Below, piece after piece: positions 46,955 to 58,560 of a stretch of DNA of 64,000 bases (within the stretch, counting starts at the first letter, position 1; every line of letters starts with the position of its first letter). Source of the DNA: Anadara kagoshimensis (taxonomy: Eukaryota > Mollusca > Bivalvia > Arcoida > Arcidae); assembly GCA_021292105.1 (NCBI GenBank), contig CM037857.1:33302680-33366679 (forward strand), given 5' to 3'. A program made the position numbers and the translations under genes. Below the pieces are notes generated by a model. It was given only the letters and a program-made list of their open reading frames with translations, had not been told where the DNA came from and searched no databases.

Positions 46955-49897
46955 ATAAAACTGTCGAAAGTTTAACACTGAACAAACAAAAACAGTCGAA
47001 GTCCGGCTGTCGATTGTCCGAAATATGAACAACTAGTGACCAGACGAGAGACAGATAGTAGCTATAGATAATCTATCGAGATAAGACTAACGACGACCGA
47101 GATGAGTTGTCGATTGGTTAGGTTATTGTTAAACTTTCGACTAAAGCTAACGACGACCGAGATGAGTTGTCGATTGGTTAGGTTATTGATAAACTTTCGA
47201 CTAAAGCTAAAGACGACCGAGGTGAGTTGTTGATTGGTTAGGTTATTGTTTAACTTTCGACTAGAGCTAACGACGACCGAGATGAGTTGTCGATTGGTTA
47301 GGTTATTGTTTAACTTTCGACTAAGCTAACGACGACCGAGATGAGTTGTCGATTGGTTAGGTTATTGTTTAACTTTCGACTAAAGCTAACGACGACCGAG
47401 GTGAGTTGTCATTGGTTAGGTTATTGTTAACTTTCGACTAAAGCTAACGACGACCGAGGTGAGTTGTTGATTGGTTAGGTTATTGTAAACTTTCGACTAA
47501 AGCTAACGACACCGAGGTGAGTTGTCGATTGGTTAGGTTATTGTTAACTTTCGACTAAAGCTAACGACGACCGAGGTGAGTTGTCGATTGGTTAGGTTAT
47601 TGTTAAACTTTCGACTAAAGCTAACGACGACCGAGATGAGTTGTTGATTGGTTATTTATTGTAAACTTTCGACTAAAGCTAACGACGACCGAGATGAGTT
47701 GTCGATTGGTTAGGTTATTGTTAAACTTTCGACTAAAGCTAACGACGACCGAGATGAGTTGTTGATTGGTTAGGTTATTGTTTAAACTTTCGACTAGCTA
47801 ACGACGACCGAGATGAGTTGTCGATTGGTTAGGTTATTGTTAAACTTTCGACTAAAGCTAACGACGACCGAGATGAGTTGTCGATTGGTTAGGTTATTGT
47901 TAAACTTTCGACTAAAGCTAACGACGACCGAGATGAGTTGTCGATTGGTTAGGTTTATTGTTAAACTTCGACTAAGCTAACGACGACCGAGGAGTTGTTG
48001 ATTGGTTAGGTTATTGTTAAACTTTCGACTAAAGCTAACGACGACCGAGATGAGTTGTTGATTGGTTAGGTTATTGTTTAAACTTTCGACTAAAGCTAAC
48101 GACGACCGAGGAGTTGTTGATTGGTTAGGTTATTGTTAAACTTTCGACTAAAAGCTAACGACGACCGAGGTGAGTTGTTGATTGGTTAGGTTATTGTTAA
48201 ACTTTCGACTAAAGCTAACGACGACCGAGATGAGTTGTTGATTGGTTAGGTTATTGTTTAACTTTCGACTAAAGCTAACGACGACCGAGATGAGTTGTTG
48301 ATTGGTTAGGTTATTGTTAAACTTTCGACTAAAGCTAACGACGACCGAGGTGAGTTGTCATTGGTTAGGTTATTGTTAAACTTTCGACTAAAGCTAACGA
48401 CGACCGAGGTGAGTTGTTGATTGGTTAGGTTATTGTTTAACTTTCGACTAAAGCTAACGACGACCGAGATGAGTTGTTGATTGGTTAGGTTATTGTTAAA
48501 CTTTCGACTAAAGCTAACGACGACCGAGGTGAGTTGTCAATTGGTTAGGTTATTGTTAAACTTTCGACTAAAGCTAACGACGACCGAGATGAGTTGTTGA
48601 TTGGTTAGGTTATTGTTTAACTTTCGACTAAAGCTAACGACGACCGAGGTGAGTTGTTGATTGGTTAGGTTATTGTTTAACTTTCGACTAAAGCTAACGA
48701 CGACCGAGATGAGTTGTTGATTGGTTAGGTTATTGTTTAACTTTCGACTAAAGCTAACGACGACCGAGGTGAGTTGTTGATTGGTTAGGTTATTGTTTAA
48801 CTTTCGACTAAAGCTAACGACGACCGAGATTTTGTTGATTGGTTAGGTTATTGTTTAACTTTCGACTAAAGCTAACGACGACCGAGGTGAGTTGTTGATT
48901 GGTTAGGTTATTGTTTAACTTTCGACTAAAGCTAACGACGACCGAGATGAGTTGTCGATTGGTTAGGTTATTGTTAAACTTTCGACTAAAGCTAACGACG
49001 ACCGAGGTGAGTTGTTGATTGGTTAGGTTATTGATAAACTTTCGACTAAAGCTAACGACGACCGAGATGAGTTGTTGATTGGTTAGGTTATTGTTAAACT
49101 TTCGACTAAAGCTAACGACGACCGAGGTGAGTTGTTGATTGGTTAGGTTATTGTTAAACTTCGACTAAAGCTAACGACGACCGAGGTAGTTGTTGATTGG
49201 TTAGGTTATCTGTTAAACTTTCGACTAAAGCTAACGACGACCGAGATGAGTTGTTGATTGGTTAGGTTATTGTTAAACTTTCGACTAAAGCTAACGACGA
49301 CCGAGATGAGTTTTGATTGGTTAGGTTATTGTTTAACTTTCGACTAAAGCTAACGACGACCGAGATGAGTTGTTGATTGGTTAGGTTATTGTTTAACTTT
49401 CGACTAAAGCTAACGACGACCGAGTGAGTTGTTGATTGGTTAGGTTATTGTTAAACTTTCGACTAAAGCTAACGACGACCGAGGTGAGTTGTCAATTGGT
49501 TAGGTTATTGTTAAACTTTCGACTAAAGCTAACGACGACCGAGGTGAGTTGTTGATTGGTTAGGTTATTGTTAAACTTTCGACTAAAGCTAACGACGACC
49601 GAGGTGAGTTGTTGATTGGTTAGGTTATTGTTTAACTTTCGACTAGAGCTAACGACGACCGAGATGAGTTGTTGATTGGTTAGGTTATTGTTAAACTTTC
49701 GACTAAAGCTAACGACGACCGAGATGAGTTGTTGATTGGTTAGGTTATTGTTTAACTTTCGACTAAAGCTAACGACGACCGAGATGAGTTGTTGATTGGT
49801 TAGCTTATTGTTTAACTTTCGACTAAAGCTAAAGACGACCGAGGTGAGTTGTTGATTGGTTAGGTTATTGATAAACTTTCGACAGGTTTGTACTGTA
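46955..49897. mobile_element. MITE family G expanded into a satellite
   Basis: The left flank has actgtcgaaagtttaacact and gtccggctgtcga; the right flank ends aaactttcgacaggtttgta then ctgta, the normal right end of the MITE. Nearly all the 2.9 kb between is tandem repeat that replaces the normal roughly 200-bp interior. Confidence 0.85.
47087..49882. repeat. 60-bp satellite, about 46 monomers, with a dimeric higher-order stretch
   Basis: Monomer: taacgacgaccgagatgagt / tgttgattggttaggttatt / gttaaactttcgactaaagc. Variants gaggt/gagat, tgtcga/tgttga and gttaaac/gtttaac are scattered, but between 48361 and 49140 thirteen consecutive monomers alternate gaggt and gagat, a 120-bp dimer. The part gttaaactttcgac is the inner piece of the MITE terminal repeat. 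Confidence 0.95.
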
Positions 49898-50167
49898 CAT
49901 ACTGGTAGAAGCATGGGGGTATAAACCGCTATAACCATGGTGTGATTAAGTCATAATGGTCAGTTTTAAACAATAAACTAACACACTGAAGTGGACAAGT
50001 CATCAGTATGATTGATATACGAGTCAGGACTTCAACGAAATGACCAACATTTATCTCCAATACACCGCTAAATTTGCTTATTTATTTGTTATTTTACAAT
50101 AAATGGTGACAAGTCTAGTATGACCATGGGCTACATCTTGTGGTCAAGTTTATTGCAGAACAAATGA
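49898..50167. other. proximal upstream region of the secreted-protein gene
   Basis: 270 bp between the satellite-bearing MITE and the TATA box. It must contain the proximal promoter; no specific factor site can be named. Confidence 0.45.
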
Positions 50168-50176
50168 TATAAAAGG
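50168..50176 (+). promoter_or_regulatory. TATA box of the secreted-protein gene
   Basis: TATAAAAGG, followed 26 bp later by an initiator-like TTCAGCC (start about 50194). Exon 1 (about 50194-50239) is non-coding and ends at donor GTAAGT. A strong TATA box with a short untranslated exon suits a highly expressed, tissue-specific product. Confidence 0.75.
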
Positions 50177-50264
50177 CAGCCCGGTTACATTTCAGCCACA
50201 ACTTAACTTATCCTTTAGTGAGACAGTCCCGCTCTGAAGGTAAGTCATTTATATATGAGTTGTC

Positions 50265-50265
50265 C

Positions 50266-50304
<39 letters not shown>

Positions 50305-50455
50305 TTCATTTTCTATTTATTTATTATTATTTTTACTACATTTTTTTATTTCATTCATTTATTATTTTATTTATCTATTTATTATTTTATTTATCTATTT
50401 ATTATTTTATTTATCTATTTATTATTTTTTTACTATATTTATTATCAATCTATTT
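50265..50455. repeat. (TTTA)n-rich tract in intron 1
   Basis: Tetranucleotide TTTA repeats with ATCT variants, followed by a short T- and G-rich run (to about 50520). Confidence 0.9.
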
Positions 50456-50714
50456 TATATAAACGCATTTCTCTTTCTTATTTTTTTTTTTGGGGTGGGG
50501 GGGTGGGGGTGGGGGGATGGGTCTTAATAGCACATGACGCTTCTTTCAAGTGTGTGTTTGTCCTGTTAATTTAATAGTCAGAGTACAAAAATATTTTACT
50601 TAATTATTTCATGAAAATTAAAAAATTAATATATGTCACATGTTTCTTGGTAAAAAAAATGCCACTAAAATGATTTAATTGATACTGAATGCCTCATAAT
50701 GTTGACTAAATAGG

Positions 50715-50907
50715 GTTCGCCACTGTGTCACGTACATGTATACCCCCAACTTTTTTCGGAACCATTTTTTTAATCCAATATGGAACCATATCAGTTCGTC
50801 TTTTCCTGTAAAACGACTTTGTTCCAGGAATCCACGATGTATTTGCGTTTTCCAAGATGCACCACACAAACGTAATTGGATGTTGATCACGTTGCACAGC
50901 GGCGAAC
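50715..50907. mobile_element. MITE family H, second copy
   Basis: 193 bp, ends GTTCGCCACTGTGTCACGT and, inverted, GTTCGCCGCTGTGCAACGTG. It lies in intron 1 of the secreted-protein gene. An ATT microsatellite follows (50939-50976). Confidence 0.6.
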
Positions 50908-50939
50908 ACCATTGCGTTTTTTTTTAATTCTATGAAATA

Positions 50940-50976
<37 letters not shown>

Positions 50977-50992
50977 GACCAAGTGATATAGA

Positions 50993-51501
50993 TATAGGCT
51001 AACAACATTGACCAGTCCGTTTGACCTTTTATTTTAGTATTTATTATGGACAATACATTTATGTATAGGCTAACAACATTGACCGGTCCGTTTGACCTTT
51101 TATTTTAGTATTTATTATGAACAATACATTTATGTATAGGCAAACAACATTGACCGGTCCGTTTGACCTTTTATTTTAGTATTTATTATGGACAAAACAT
51201 TTATGTATAGGCAGACAACATTGACCGGTCCGTTTGACCTTTTATTTTAGTATTTATTATGGACAATACATTTATGTATTGGCAAACAACATTGACCGGT
51301 CCGTTTGACCTTTTATTTTAGTATTTATTATGGACAATACATTTATGTATAAAGGTATATTTTGTCTTTATCATAGACAACATGCACTCTTTACTTATTA
51401 ACTGCGAAATCCTAACACTACCCATGTATTGGATGTATCCTCCTATATATTAATATTCTCAATAAAAGGTCAAGTAAACATGTCAATATTGTTTGCCTAT
51501 A
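50993..51501. mobile_element. MITE family F with 5' end amplified five-fold
   Basis: Starts TATAGGCTAACAACATTGAC and ends in the inverted match attgtttgcctata. The first 71 bp, including the whole left terminal repeat, occur five times head to tail (starts 50993, 51064, 51135, 51206, 51277), then the normal interior and right end follow. Confidence 0.88.
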
Positions 51502-51794
51502 GTTTACAATCCGATAGCAGAGTGTTTGTAATATGTACGGTAGCTTCATTTGTCAAAGGTAGGGAGCTCGAATCCTGTCTTAAAATGTTAGTGATGATGT
51601 TCTAACTTTTCACACTGGTAACTCAATGAGAGATTATTCTCTATATTGATACCCTTAGTCTTTACGTTTTATGTATTGTTATGAGATCTTTATATTTGAT
51701 ACAAGCCAACGCTTGACTACTTCGGCTCAGATAACGTCATTCAACGCGACAACTAGCGACAATTAAAGGCCGTTAAGTCATGTAGAATTAAATA

Positions 51795-51977
51795 TACAGT
51801 CAAACCTGTCTATAAAGGCCACTCAAGGGAACCAGTAAAAGTGGCCTTTATGAGCAGGTGGCCTTTATATACAGGTTCAAATTATATGAATAAAGAACAA
51901 TTGGGAGACAATTCTATCGGCCTTTAAAAGCAGGTGGCCCTTATATGGAGGTGGCCTTTAAGGCAGGTTGGACTGTA
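51795..51977. mobile_element. pogo-like MITE family P, best-preserved copy
   Basis: 183 bp, TACAGTCAAACCTGTCTATA to GCAGGTTGGACTGTA, with TA at both ends. It lies in intron 1 of the secreted-protein gene. Sequence 51502-51794 and 51978-52406 is otherwise plain intron. Confidence 0.88.
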
Positions 51978-52421
51978 ACTAATAAATGGGAGGTAATCTT
52001 TTTTAAATGTCACGAAATCTAGAGCACTTTTTAAAAAAAAGGCATATATATATATTGAATACTAGTAACAATGTTGTGGATATTTAAAATTGTTAGAAAC
52101 AAAACAGTTTCAAAAAGACTTTGCATTTGACCTTTAAGGAGTTCGACGTTCCAATATCATAAAAAACCTCAAGAAACAAGCTTTGTATGGCCCTATCTCT
52201 TTCAAGAATTACTATCTTGTGTCATCTACCTGTTCTGGTGTTTCTGAGATGTTCCTTATCGTTGTGCTATGCTATCGATATTAATGTATGCGTTTCCGAC
52301 AAAGCCGGTCTCTCAGAAGTAACATTGGAGACTTAAGAGGAATGTAAAATAATAATGAAACATTCAGTTTATTTCATTTTAATGTTATCTTTTAACTGTT
52401 TTCCAGTACTTATCTTCGACA

Positions 52422-52834
52422 ATGTTGCAATACGTCTGTATGGCTTTATGCGTTGCTTTGGCAGCAGCTTCAGGAGGCGGATTTCCCACCACACTGCCAG
52501 CATTCGCCCCAGCATACGGCACAGGTTTCGGCCCTGCATTAAATTCTGGATATGGTTTGGGACCAGCCTCAAATGTTATTCTTTCTAGTACCGGATATGC
52601 TACTCCTTTTGCATTTAATAGTGTGGGCTTCAACACTGGATTGAAAGGAGGTCGCGCATTGGTTGCCTCGTATGCACCAAGAGCAACAGTAATTGCTTCT
52701 CCCGCTATTTATCAACAAACTCCTACTTATATTGCTTCAGCACCCATCATGTCAGCTCCTTTTTTCGCTGCTAATACCGGATTAAAGGGCGGTTTACTGA
52801 GTAACACTGGTGTGAGTAATATTTCTGATACGTT

Positions 52835-52874
<40 letters not shown>

Positions 52875-54240
52875 TGTTTAAATTTAAGCTTAAACCACTA
52901 AGTATTTTTATCTAAATATTTAAGGTGTTAAGGAAAAAACTTAACAGAATTAAGAACTTTGATCAAATAATCAAACGCCATGCTATCTATTTAAAGTTTG
53001 ATAAAAGTTTATAGGATTTAACCCATTCTGGTCAAGATGGGCCAAACTTTCATTAAGTGATACATGTGCGAGATGCATCTTAACATTAATAAGATTGACA
53101 ACAAAAACCTATCATAAGTGGAATATCCTTGATTGAGATGTAATACTCCCTTCAATCATTTAATAGCCCCAGCTGAGGGCATGCTTTGGAACCTTGGTCG
53201 CGTGCCATTTCACCTTAAAAGCAAAGAACGCTTACTCAAGTACTGGTTAAAAATTTTACAAAACTTTTTACATAACTCCTGGAAAATATTATATTCACAT
53301 GTACTCAGAAAAATATAGGTGTGTTTTTTTAAAAACAAACTGGTGATATATATTCGATATATCTTGATTACTATCTGCCATACCGGAGTGTTTGTGTGTG
53401 TGTGTTTGTTTGTGTGCATATGAGTGTGTAAACGGTGTGATTTGTTTTTTTAATTGTAAAATCATGAAAAAATCAAATAATAATTTTTTTGTTACAAAAC
53501 CATAGTAATATTTTGTTTAATGTATATTATATTTAATGTTGCTTTCAGACGCTAACAATAACAAGGCTAATTGGGTGTCAAATATAAGGAGTCTTATATT
53601 TGATTGGGATTTTCTCAATTTATGATAATTTTTATTGACTATAACATGATAAGAGAATATATAGATGAAGTGGTAGAAATTTTTAACTTTGAAGTTCGCT
53701 CAGGCTATTGTGCAGGGAAAGTTCTTTAACGCGCCACGCCTGGTGGGTATCGGTTTAAGGTGTCTCCCGAAGGACCCTGTGACTTTTATTTTTTAATGCC
53801 AAGTTGTTAGCGAAAGAACATTGACTTCCTATGGTCAGACTCGGGCTGGGGTTGGAACCGACGAACTTGAACTTGTTCAAGCGAAATTATACTAATAGTC
53901 CAAAAGCAACCAAGTTGTCCGATAAAGCTTCGACCAACAAGGCAATAACATTTTTATAATAATGACTAAGAAAAGGGATAAAATAAATATGCGTTATAAT
54001 TTTAATATTTCTAAGGCATTTTTGGGCTTTTCAACATTTTTGAATATTTGTTAAACAACAAAATTATACTGACAGGAATGGGAGATAGAAAAAAAATAGT
54101 AAAAAATAATAGAATGTATGACTTACAAGAACTGAAGAAGTTTTAAGACTGTTATTTATTTGTAAACAATGTTTATTTATTTATTTATTTATTATTTATT
54201 TTTTATTTATTTATTATTTATTTATTTTCAGATGTATTAA
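52422..54240 (+). CDS. small secreted Gly/Ala-rich protein, 132 residues, two coding exons
   Basis: The product is a small extracellular protein, function unknown. Exon 2 (52407-52811) follows acceptor ttttccag, starts the reading frame at 52422 and encodes 130 residues; donor GTGAGT follows in phase 0. Exon 3 (from 54232, after acceptor ttttcag) adds only Met-Tyr and TAA at 54238. The untranslated end has AATAAA at 54349 and 54362. Residues 1-17 (MLQYVCMALCVALAAAS) are a signal peptide. The rest is rich in Gly, Ala, Ser, Pro and Tyr, has no Cys, and carries the heptad NTGLKGG twice (residues 71-77 and 118-124). Low-complexity secreted proteins like this are common in molluscan shell matrix, byssus or mucus, but no family match is claimed. 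Reading on past 52811 runs into a GA microsatellite giving a spurious Arg-Glu tail. Gene structure is inferred from TATA box, splice sites and polyadenylation signals agreeing. Confidence 0.75.
52838..52872. repeat. (GA)n microsatellite in intron 2
   Basis: Begins about 27 bp after the exon 2 donor site. Confidence 0.95.
53685..53875 (-). mobile_element. SINE family A-related fragment in intron 2
   Basis: Contains taacgcgccacgcctggtgg and the block ccaagttgttagcgaaagaa, with a degraded reversed B box (ggggttggaaccgacga). The rest of intron 2 is AT-rich with (TTTA)n at 54175-54230. Confidence 0.55.
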
Positions 54241-54348
54241 ATGGAACACGACAACTGCCTCTCTTAAGTTACCGAACGTTGCTGCCCGGAACCCGTATTC
54301 ATTCCTGTACAAAATTAGGTTGTCCATTTCGTTTGTATATATTGCGTT

Positions 54349-54367
54349 AATAAAGCATTTGAATAAA
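54349..54367 (+). terminator. polyadenylation signals of the secreted-protein gene
   Basis: Two AATAAA hexamers (54349-54354 and 54362-54367), about 110 bp after the stop codon. Confidence 0.7.
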
Positions 54368-54613
54368 AACGTACCACTTTTTATGTTTTTGTTTCTTGAT
54401 GTTCAAGTCATTTGACTATCCATATGCAAAAAGAACCCCAAGGTAAAATGTGTGATTTCCACGTTTTAGCACCAGCTTTGGTAATATAAAAAAGTTATGA
54501 AAGTGAAATTATTCCAGTATGTGTGGAGGAATTGAAATTATAAAAAGAGGATTTTAAGGACCATACACATAGGTATAATATTAACCAACTTGCATACCAT
54601 CACTAGTTTGATT

Positions 54614-54893
54614 GGAGTTAATAGTAATGTGTTTAAGTCCCAGTCAAGAGTATTTCACTTATATCGAGACGTCGCCAGCTATAGGCGAAGGTGCAGAAAC
54701 TTTGCCTGTGCGTTGCGCTTATACCTTACAACATAAGTCTTTATCGTGCCAAGCATACCGTGACGCGGGACCTCGTTTATTGTTTGTTCCCATCCGAAAG
54801 AACCGTGACTTTCATTTCGTAATGCAAAGTGCTTGGCGAAAGAACAGTCACTACCAACTTTTAAGTCTTGGGTCAGACCCGGTTGGGGTCTGG
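54614..54893 (-). mobile_element. tRNA-derived SINE family A, head-truncated
   Basis: Body well preserved (cgagacgtcgccagctatag, tgtgcgttgcgct). It ends at the B box (ggttgggg), so the tRNA head is gone. Confidence 0.75.
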
Positions 54894-55018
54894 TTTGATT
54901 GGAAATGTTGATCTAAATGGTCACTGAAATATTCAATACATATTCATTTATTTACATTCCATAGCTAGACGTCACTAGCATGAGTTGTTATGTAAGCGAA
55001 AAACATGTAAACACATGA

Positions 55019-55174
55019 CAAAACTATCGAAAGTTTAACACTAATGTACCAAATCGTCAGTTTATCGAACCCGCTATCTTGTGGCAGCTTATCTTTATCT
55101 CGGTCACTTGACTGCCGAGCTAAGACTCCTTTTTCGTTAGTTCAATGTTAAACTTTAGACAGGTCTGTAATGTA
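55019..55174. mobile_element. MITE family G, 156-bp copy
   Basis: From aaactatcgaaagtttaaca to gttaaactttagacaggtct then gtaatgta. Internally deleted relative to 14518-14780. Confidence 0.65.
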
Positions 55175-55465
55175 TATCTCTACCCCGCATCACGATTTAT
55201 ATTTAGCTCTTAATTAAAATCGTATTGATGTTTTCGAAAGATTTTTTCCTAAATTTCATAATGGTGTTTTGCGTTTCCGACAAACTTAGATCTTTTATTA
55301 GAATGATGTCATGTGCTTATTTTTTAATACGCGCTCCTTATTTCATAAAAAACAACCAAAATTAGCAGGTGGCAAAATAGATATAAAATGCTGGATTAAC
55401 ACTATAATAAATCATGAACAAATCGTAAAAAATCATAGGTCAAAATCATGTAGTGTAAACATTTC
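55175..55465. other. no recognisable feature
   Basis: AT-rich spacer. Confidence 0.5.
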
Positions 55466-55690
55466 AAAACAGTATTGACCTGCTTGCTTGAACTTTCATT
55501 AGGAAGGATCCACTCAATACATATATAGTGGAAGGATTCATGATAATACTATATAAACACAAGGCACATGGTTATTGTTCTCAGTATAAGACGGAATTAA
55601 CACGTATGACCCCGCTATATAAATGTACTTGTCCGTAATATATATATAAATTAAAGGTCAAGCGGCCATGTTAATGTTGTTTACCTATAT
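55466..55690. mobile_element. MITE family F, diverged copy
   Basis: Left end decayed (cagtattgacctgcttgctt); right end ggtcaagcggccatgttaat followed by gttgtttacctata. Confidence 0.65.
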
Positions 55691-56077
55691 ACTTGAATAT
55701 CCTACCTCTCACTAGTTTCTGTGAATTTCATTCGACGATGCTGGTCACGTGATGACCTAATATAATCCATATCGGGTCAGGTCTGTTCATATCCAGTCAG
55801 TATGAGAGTTATTTCCCCTTAGCAACGTCAATGGCGCCCGCCTCGTAGTAAACACGTCATATTTATCACAAGTATTTACGGCAAATACAGACACTAGTAA
55901 AGATGTTATGATATTAAAACAAAATATTTGATGTCCAAGGATAAAAGTGCAATTGATTTCCTTGACGGAAGTTGCTAGTAAGTCAAATTCATTATTATTT
56001 TCAATATTTTGTCAGACAGAATGTCAAACGATGGTATTTCTAACTCAGTCACCATTCACATGTCGCTGTGTGGATAC
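55691..56077. other. no supported gene
   Basis: Slightly less AT-rich than its neighbours near 55790-55860. No open frame or splice-supported exon. Confidence 0.4.
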
Positions 56078-57169
56078 ATTCAACACTGTGGTACAGCGTA
56101 CACGGGATATTAAAGCATAAAGTGAGCAAAACAGCCAGTGTAAACAACACCAGCGTGAGTCGAAAGCCGATTTTTGACTTATCTGTTCATTTTAACATGT
56201 GATTGTGTATTGGGGCATCAATCGGACACATAAATGATTCTATTGAAATAGTTAACTGCGTCTGATACACTCTTTAAACTTTGAAACAAATTGATAAAGC
56301 GCAAGTGCTCACCTGTGATTTTGCCGTCGCCGGGAGTTTCTGTTCAATATTTCAATTTTCACTTCCTAATTAAAAATTCTGAAGCGTACAATTCCTCTAG
56401 GATGTTAAGAACTACATGTCGACCAAATTTCAGCTTAATGTATTGAGATATAAAGGAGCAGGAGACGTTGGAGGATAACATGCGGTGTACTGGGAATTGC
56501 AAAAACGTGTACTGGGTATTGGTAATTAAGGAGCAAATAGGTGTACTGGGAATTGAGAGGTCAAATATCTTGCCAGCTGTGCGATTTTCATGTTTAAATG
56601 AATTTATATAGAAATTTATTCTTTTTTTTTCAATGACAAACAAAACAATTAATTATCTAGTGAAAATCTTCAACATTTGTAATTATTAATCATGCATTAT
56701 AGACGAGATGAAGATGAAACATACATAGACCACGTCTTAAACACAGAGATCTAAGTGTTAACTAAACCATTACAAAGGCCCATGTGTAATGTCAAAATAT
56801 AATCCGTTCTTAAATGGTTAAAGTTTGACAGTGTCATAGCAAATGCAACTAGTGAAAGTAAAGGGAAAAAAACTTTGTAGTTTGAAACTGAGCAGGAAAA
56901 CGAAGATTACAATTTGAGAAATCTTTTAAAATATTTTATAACCTAATGTCATTAGATCGAATCGACCAGCTAAAATATCAAAGGTTAAGATGAGACAGTC
57001 GTCGGAAGAAGGTATCTGATGTAAAACAGATCCACAAATGTGACGAGAGTAAACGTCTTGAAACTGATTTATAAATAAAAAGTTTCAAAAACATAACACA
57101 TTTTTTCATTTTTTTTGTCATGTGTTTATTTTGAATTTTTATTTACGACGGCGAATCAATAAGAAACCA

Positions 57170-57710
57170 GCTTAACCTTTTTTCCAGATTAGATCCACCT
57201 CTTCTTTTTAATGTAATTCAGTGCCCTCTAGTGTGATGCACTTGTCCATCACCCCAGAACTGAAAAAGACAGGGTCATTTCCATTGACACACTCCTCAAC
57301 TGTCTTCACGACTTCTTGATCAGACCTGAAATGACGTCCTCGGGTATCATTTTTCAATTATTGGAAAAGAAGTCCCTACGAGCTAGGCAGAATGTGGTAT
57401 TTCGCCCCACAGCCTTCATTGTAACTTTGCAACTGTGTACTCTTGCGTTGTCCTGTTGCGGCGGTTTCACGAATATCAGTTCTCGGGTGATCTAGCAAGT
57501 TTGCATATAGTACACTCCAGTTATCAATGTACTTCTCTTTGGTTAAAAGTCACACGTAATAACACCTTTTGCGTCCAAAAATACTGTGGCCATCACCTTG
57601 CCAGTAGACTAATGCTTCTTAACCTTCTTTGACCTAGGGGACCCAGGCCCTATCCACTGAATACTCTGTGCTTTATTGTCTGGCTCATATTCTAGTATAC
57701 AGTCTTTAGA
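57170..57710 (-). pseudogene. mariner-family transposase, C-terminal part
   Basis: Minus strand: EYEPDNKAQSIQWIGPGSPR, then (after a stop) STGKVMATVFLDAKGVITCD, LITGVYY, and in another frame QQDNARVH, which corresponds to the mariner HQDNAPxH box with the second catalytic Asp. Stops and frameshifts throughout. The N-terminal part is missing. Confidence 0.7.
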
Positions 57711-58195
57711 ATCTTTTGACATAAACGCTTCAACAAGGCGCCGTATACTGATGCTTTGGTTGTCAAAAATCCGCTCGATAGATTTTTTTAAATTCATGTG
57801 TTCAGAAAGCAAATATAGTTTTATTAAATAATATAGAAAAAATCCTAATGTCAACCGATTCAATTTTCTGCAAATCCACGATGAAAGCTCAAATTTTATC
57901 TACATGTATTCAAAATTTCCAGTTTTTAGACACTGCCATTTTAGGCCTGTTGGTTTATCATATTACTACGCGAATAACCATAGCATTTCAGAAATAATGC
58001 ACTTGGTAAAATATTATATACATTTTTTTAATTCCTTAATATCGGATGTGCAACTCAAAAATATGTATTCCGTTACGCTCTGCACAAAAGAACCTAAAAC
58101 TATACTGACACCTCGATACGCGTGTAATTTTGTATCCGGGTATAATACATTATTGAAACAAGGCACAAAAATAATGACCGTGTCGGACAATCGGA

Positions 58196-58560
58196 AATGG
58201 GTTGGTTGGTTGGTTAACGTCGCATCAGCAATTTTCCAGCTATTCGCGACGATAACTATTAATTTTATTAATCTATGGACAAGTTCGTGTATGCATGTGA
58301 AGTGTGAGTGTGTTTTATGGGCTGCTTTGTACTAGGGCCCACTCAGGACGACTTTAACGTGCTAGCTCACAGAGTTAGTATGCCGCAGACAAGCGTACCA
58401 CTCCCCAGGCACATTATACTGATACCAGGTAAACCAGTAAAGGCCAACGGCAAGGAAAAATCACTTTGCCACACGTGGTCTGAGTGGGACTCGAACACAC
58501 AGCGGTGAGAGACCCTGGATTTGTAGACTGGTGTCTTATTCATTAGGCCACCGCGGCCTC
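58196..58560 (-). mobile_element. tRNA-derived SINE family B, nearly complete
   Basis: Reversed, it begins GAGGCCGCGGTGGCCTAATG, an A-box-like segment, with B box GTGTTCGAGTCCCACTC. The body is unrelated to SINE A except for the general ggttaacgtcgcatcagc tail block. A fragment of the same family is at 1015-1225. Confidence 0.78.

Noticed and set aside
47087-49882. CRISPR-like regular repeats
   Set aside because: There are no unique spacers; the repeat is continuous head to tail in a eukaryotic context.
49492-49938. 148-residue minus-strand frame with a 20-residue repeat
   Set aside because: The 60-bp satellite period is a multiple of three, so the frame is open by arithmetic; it stops wherever an indel changes monomer length.
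52812-52901. Arg-Glu-rich C-terminal extension of the secreted protein
   Set aside because: It reads through a good GTGAGT donor into intron and a GA microsatellite; splicing to 54232 gives a coherent short end.
57904-58335. 143-residue plus-strand frame
   Set aside because: No recognisable domain; its last third is SINE B sequence and it lies between two dead mariners.
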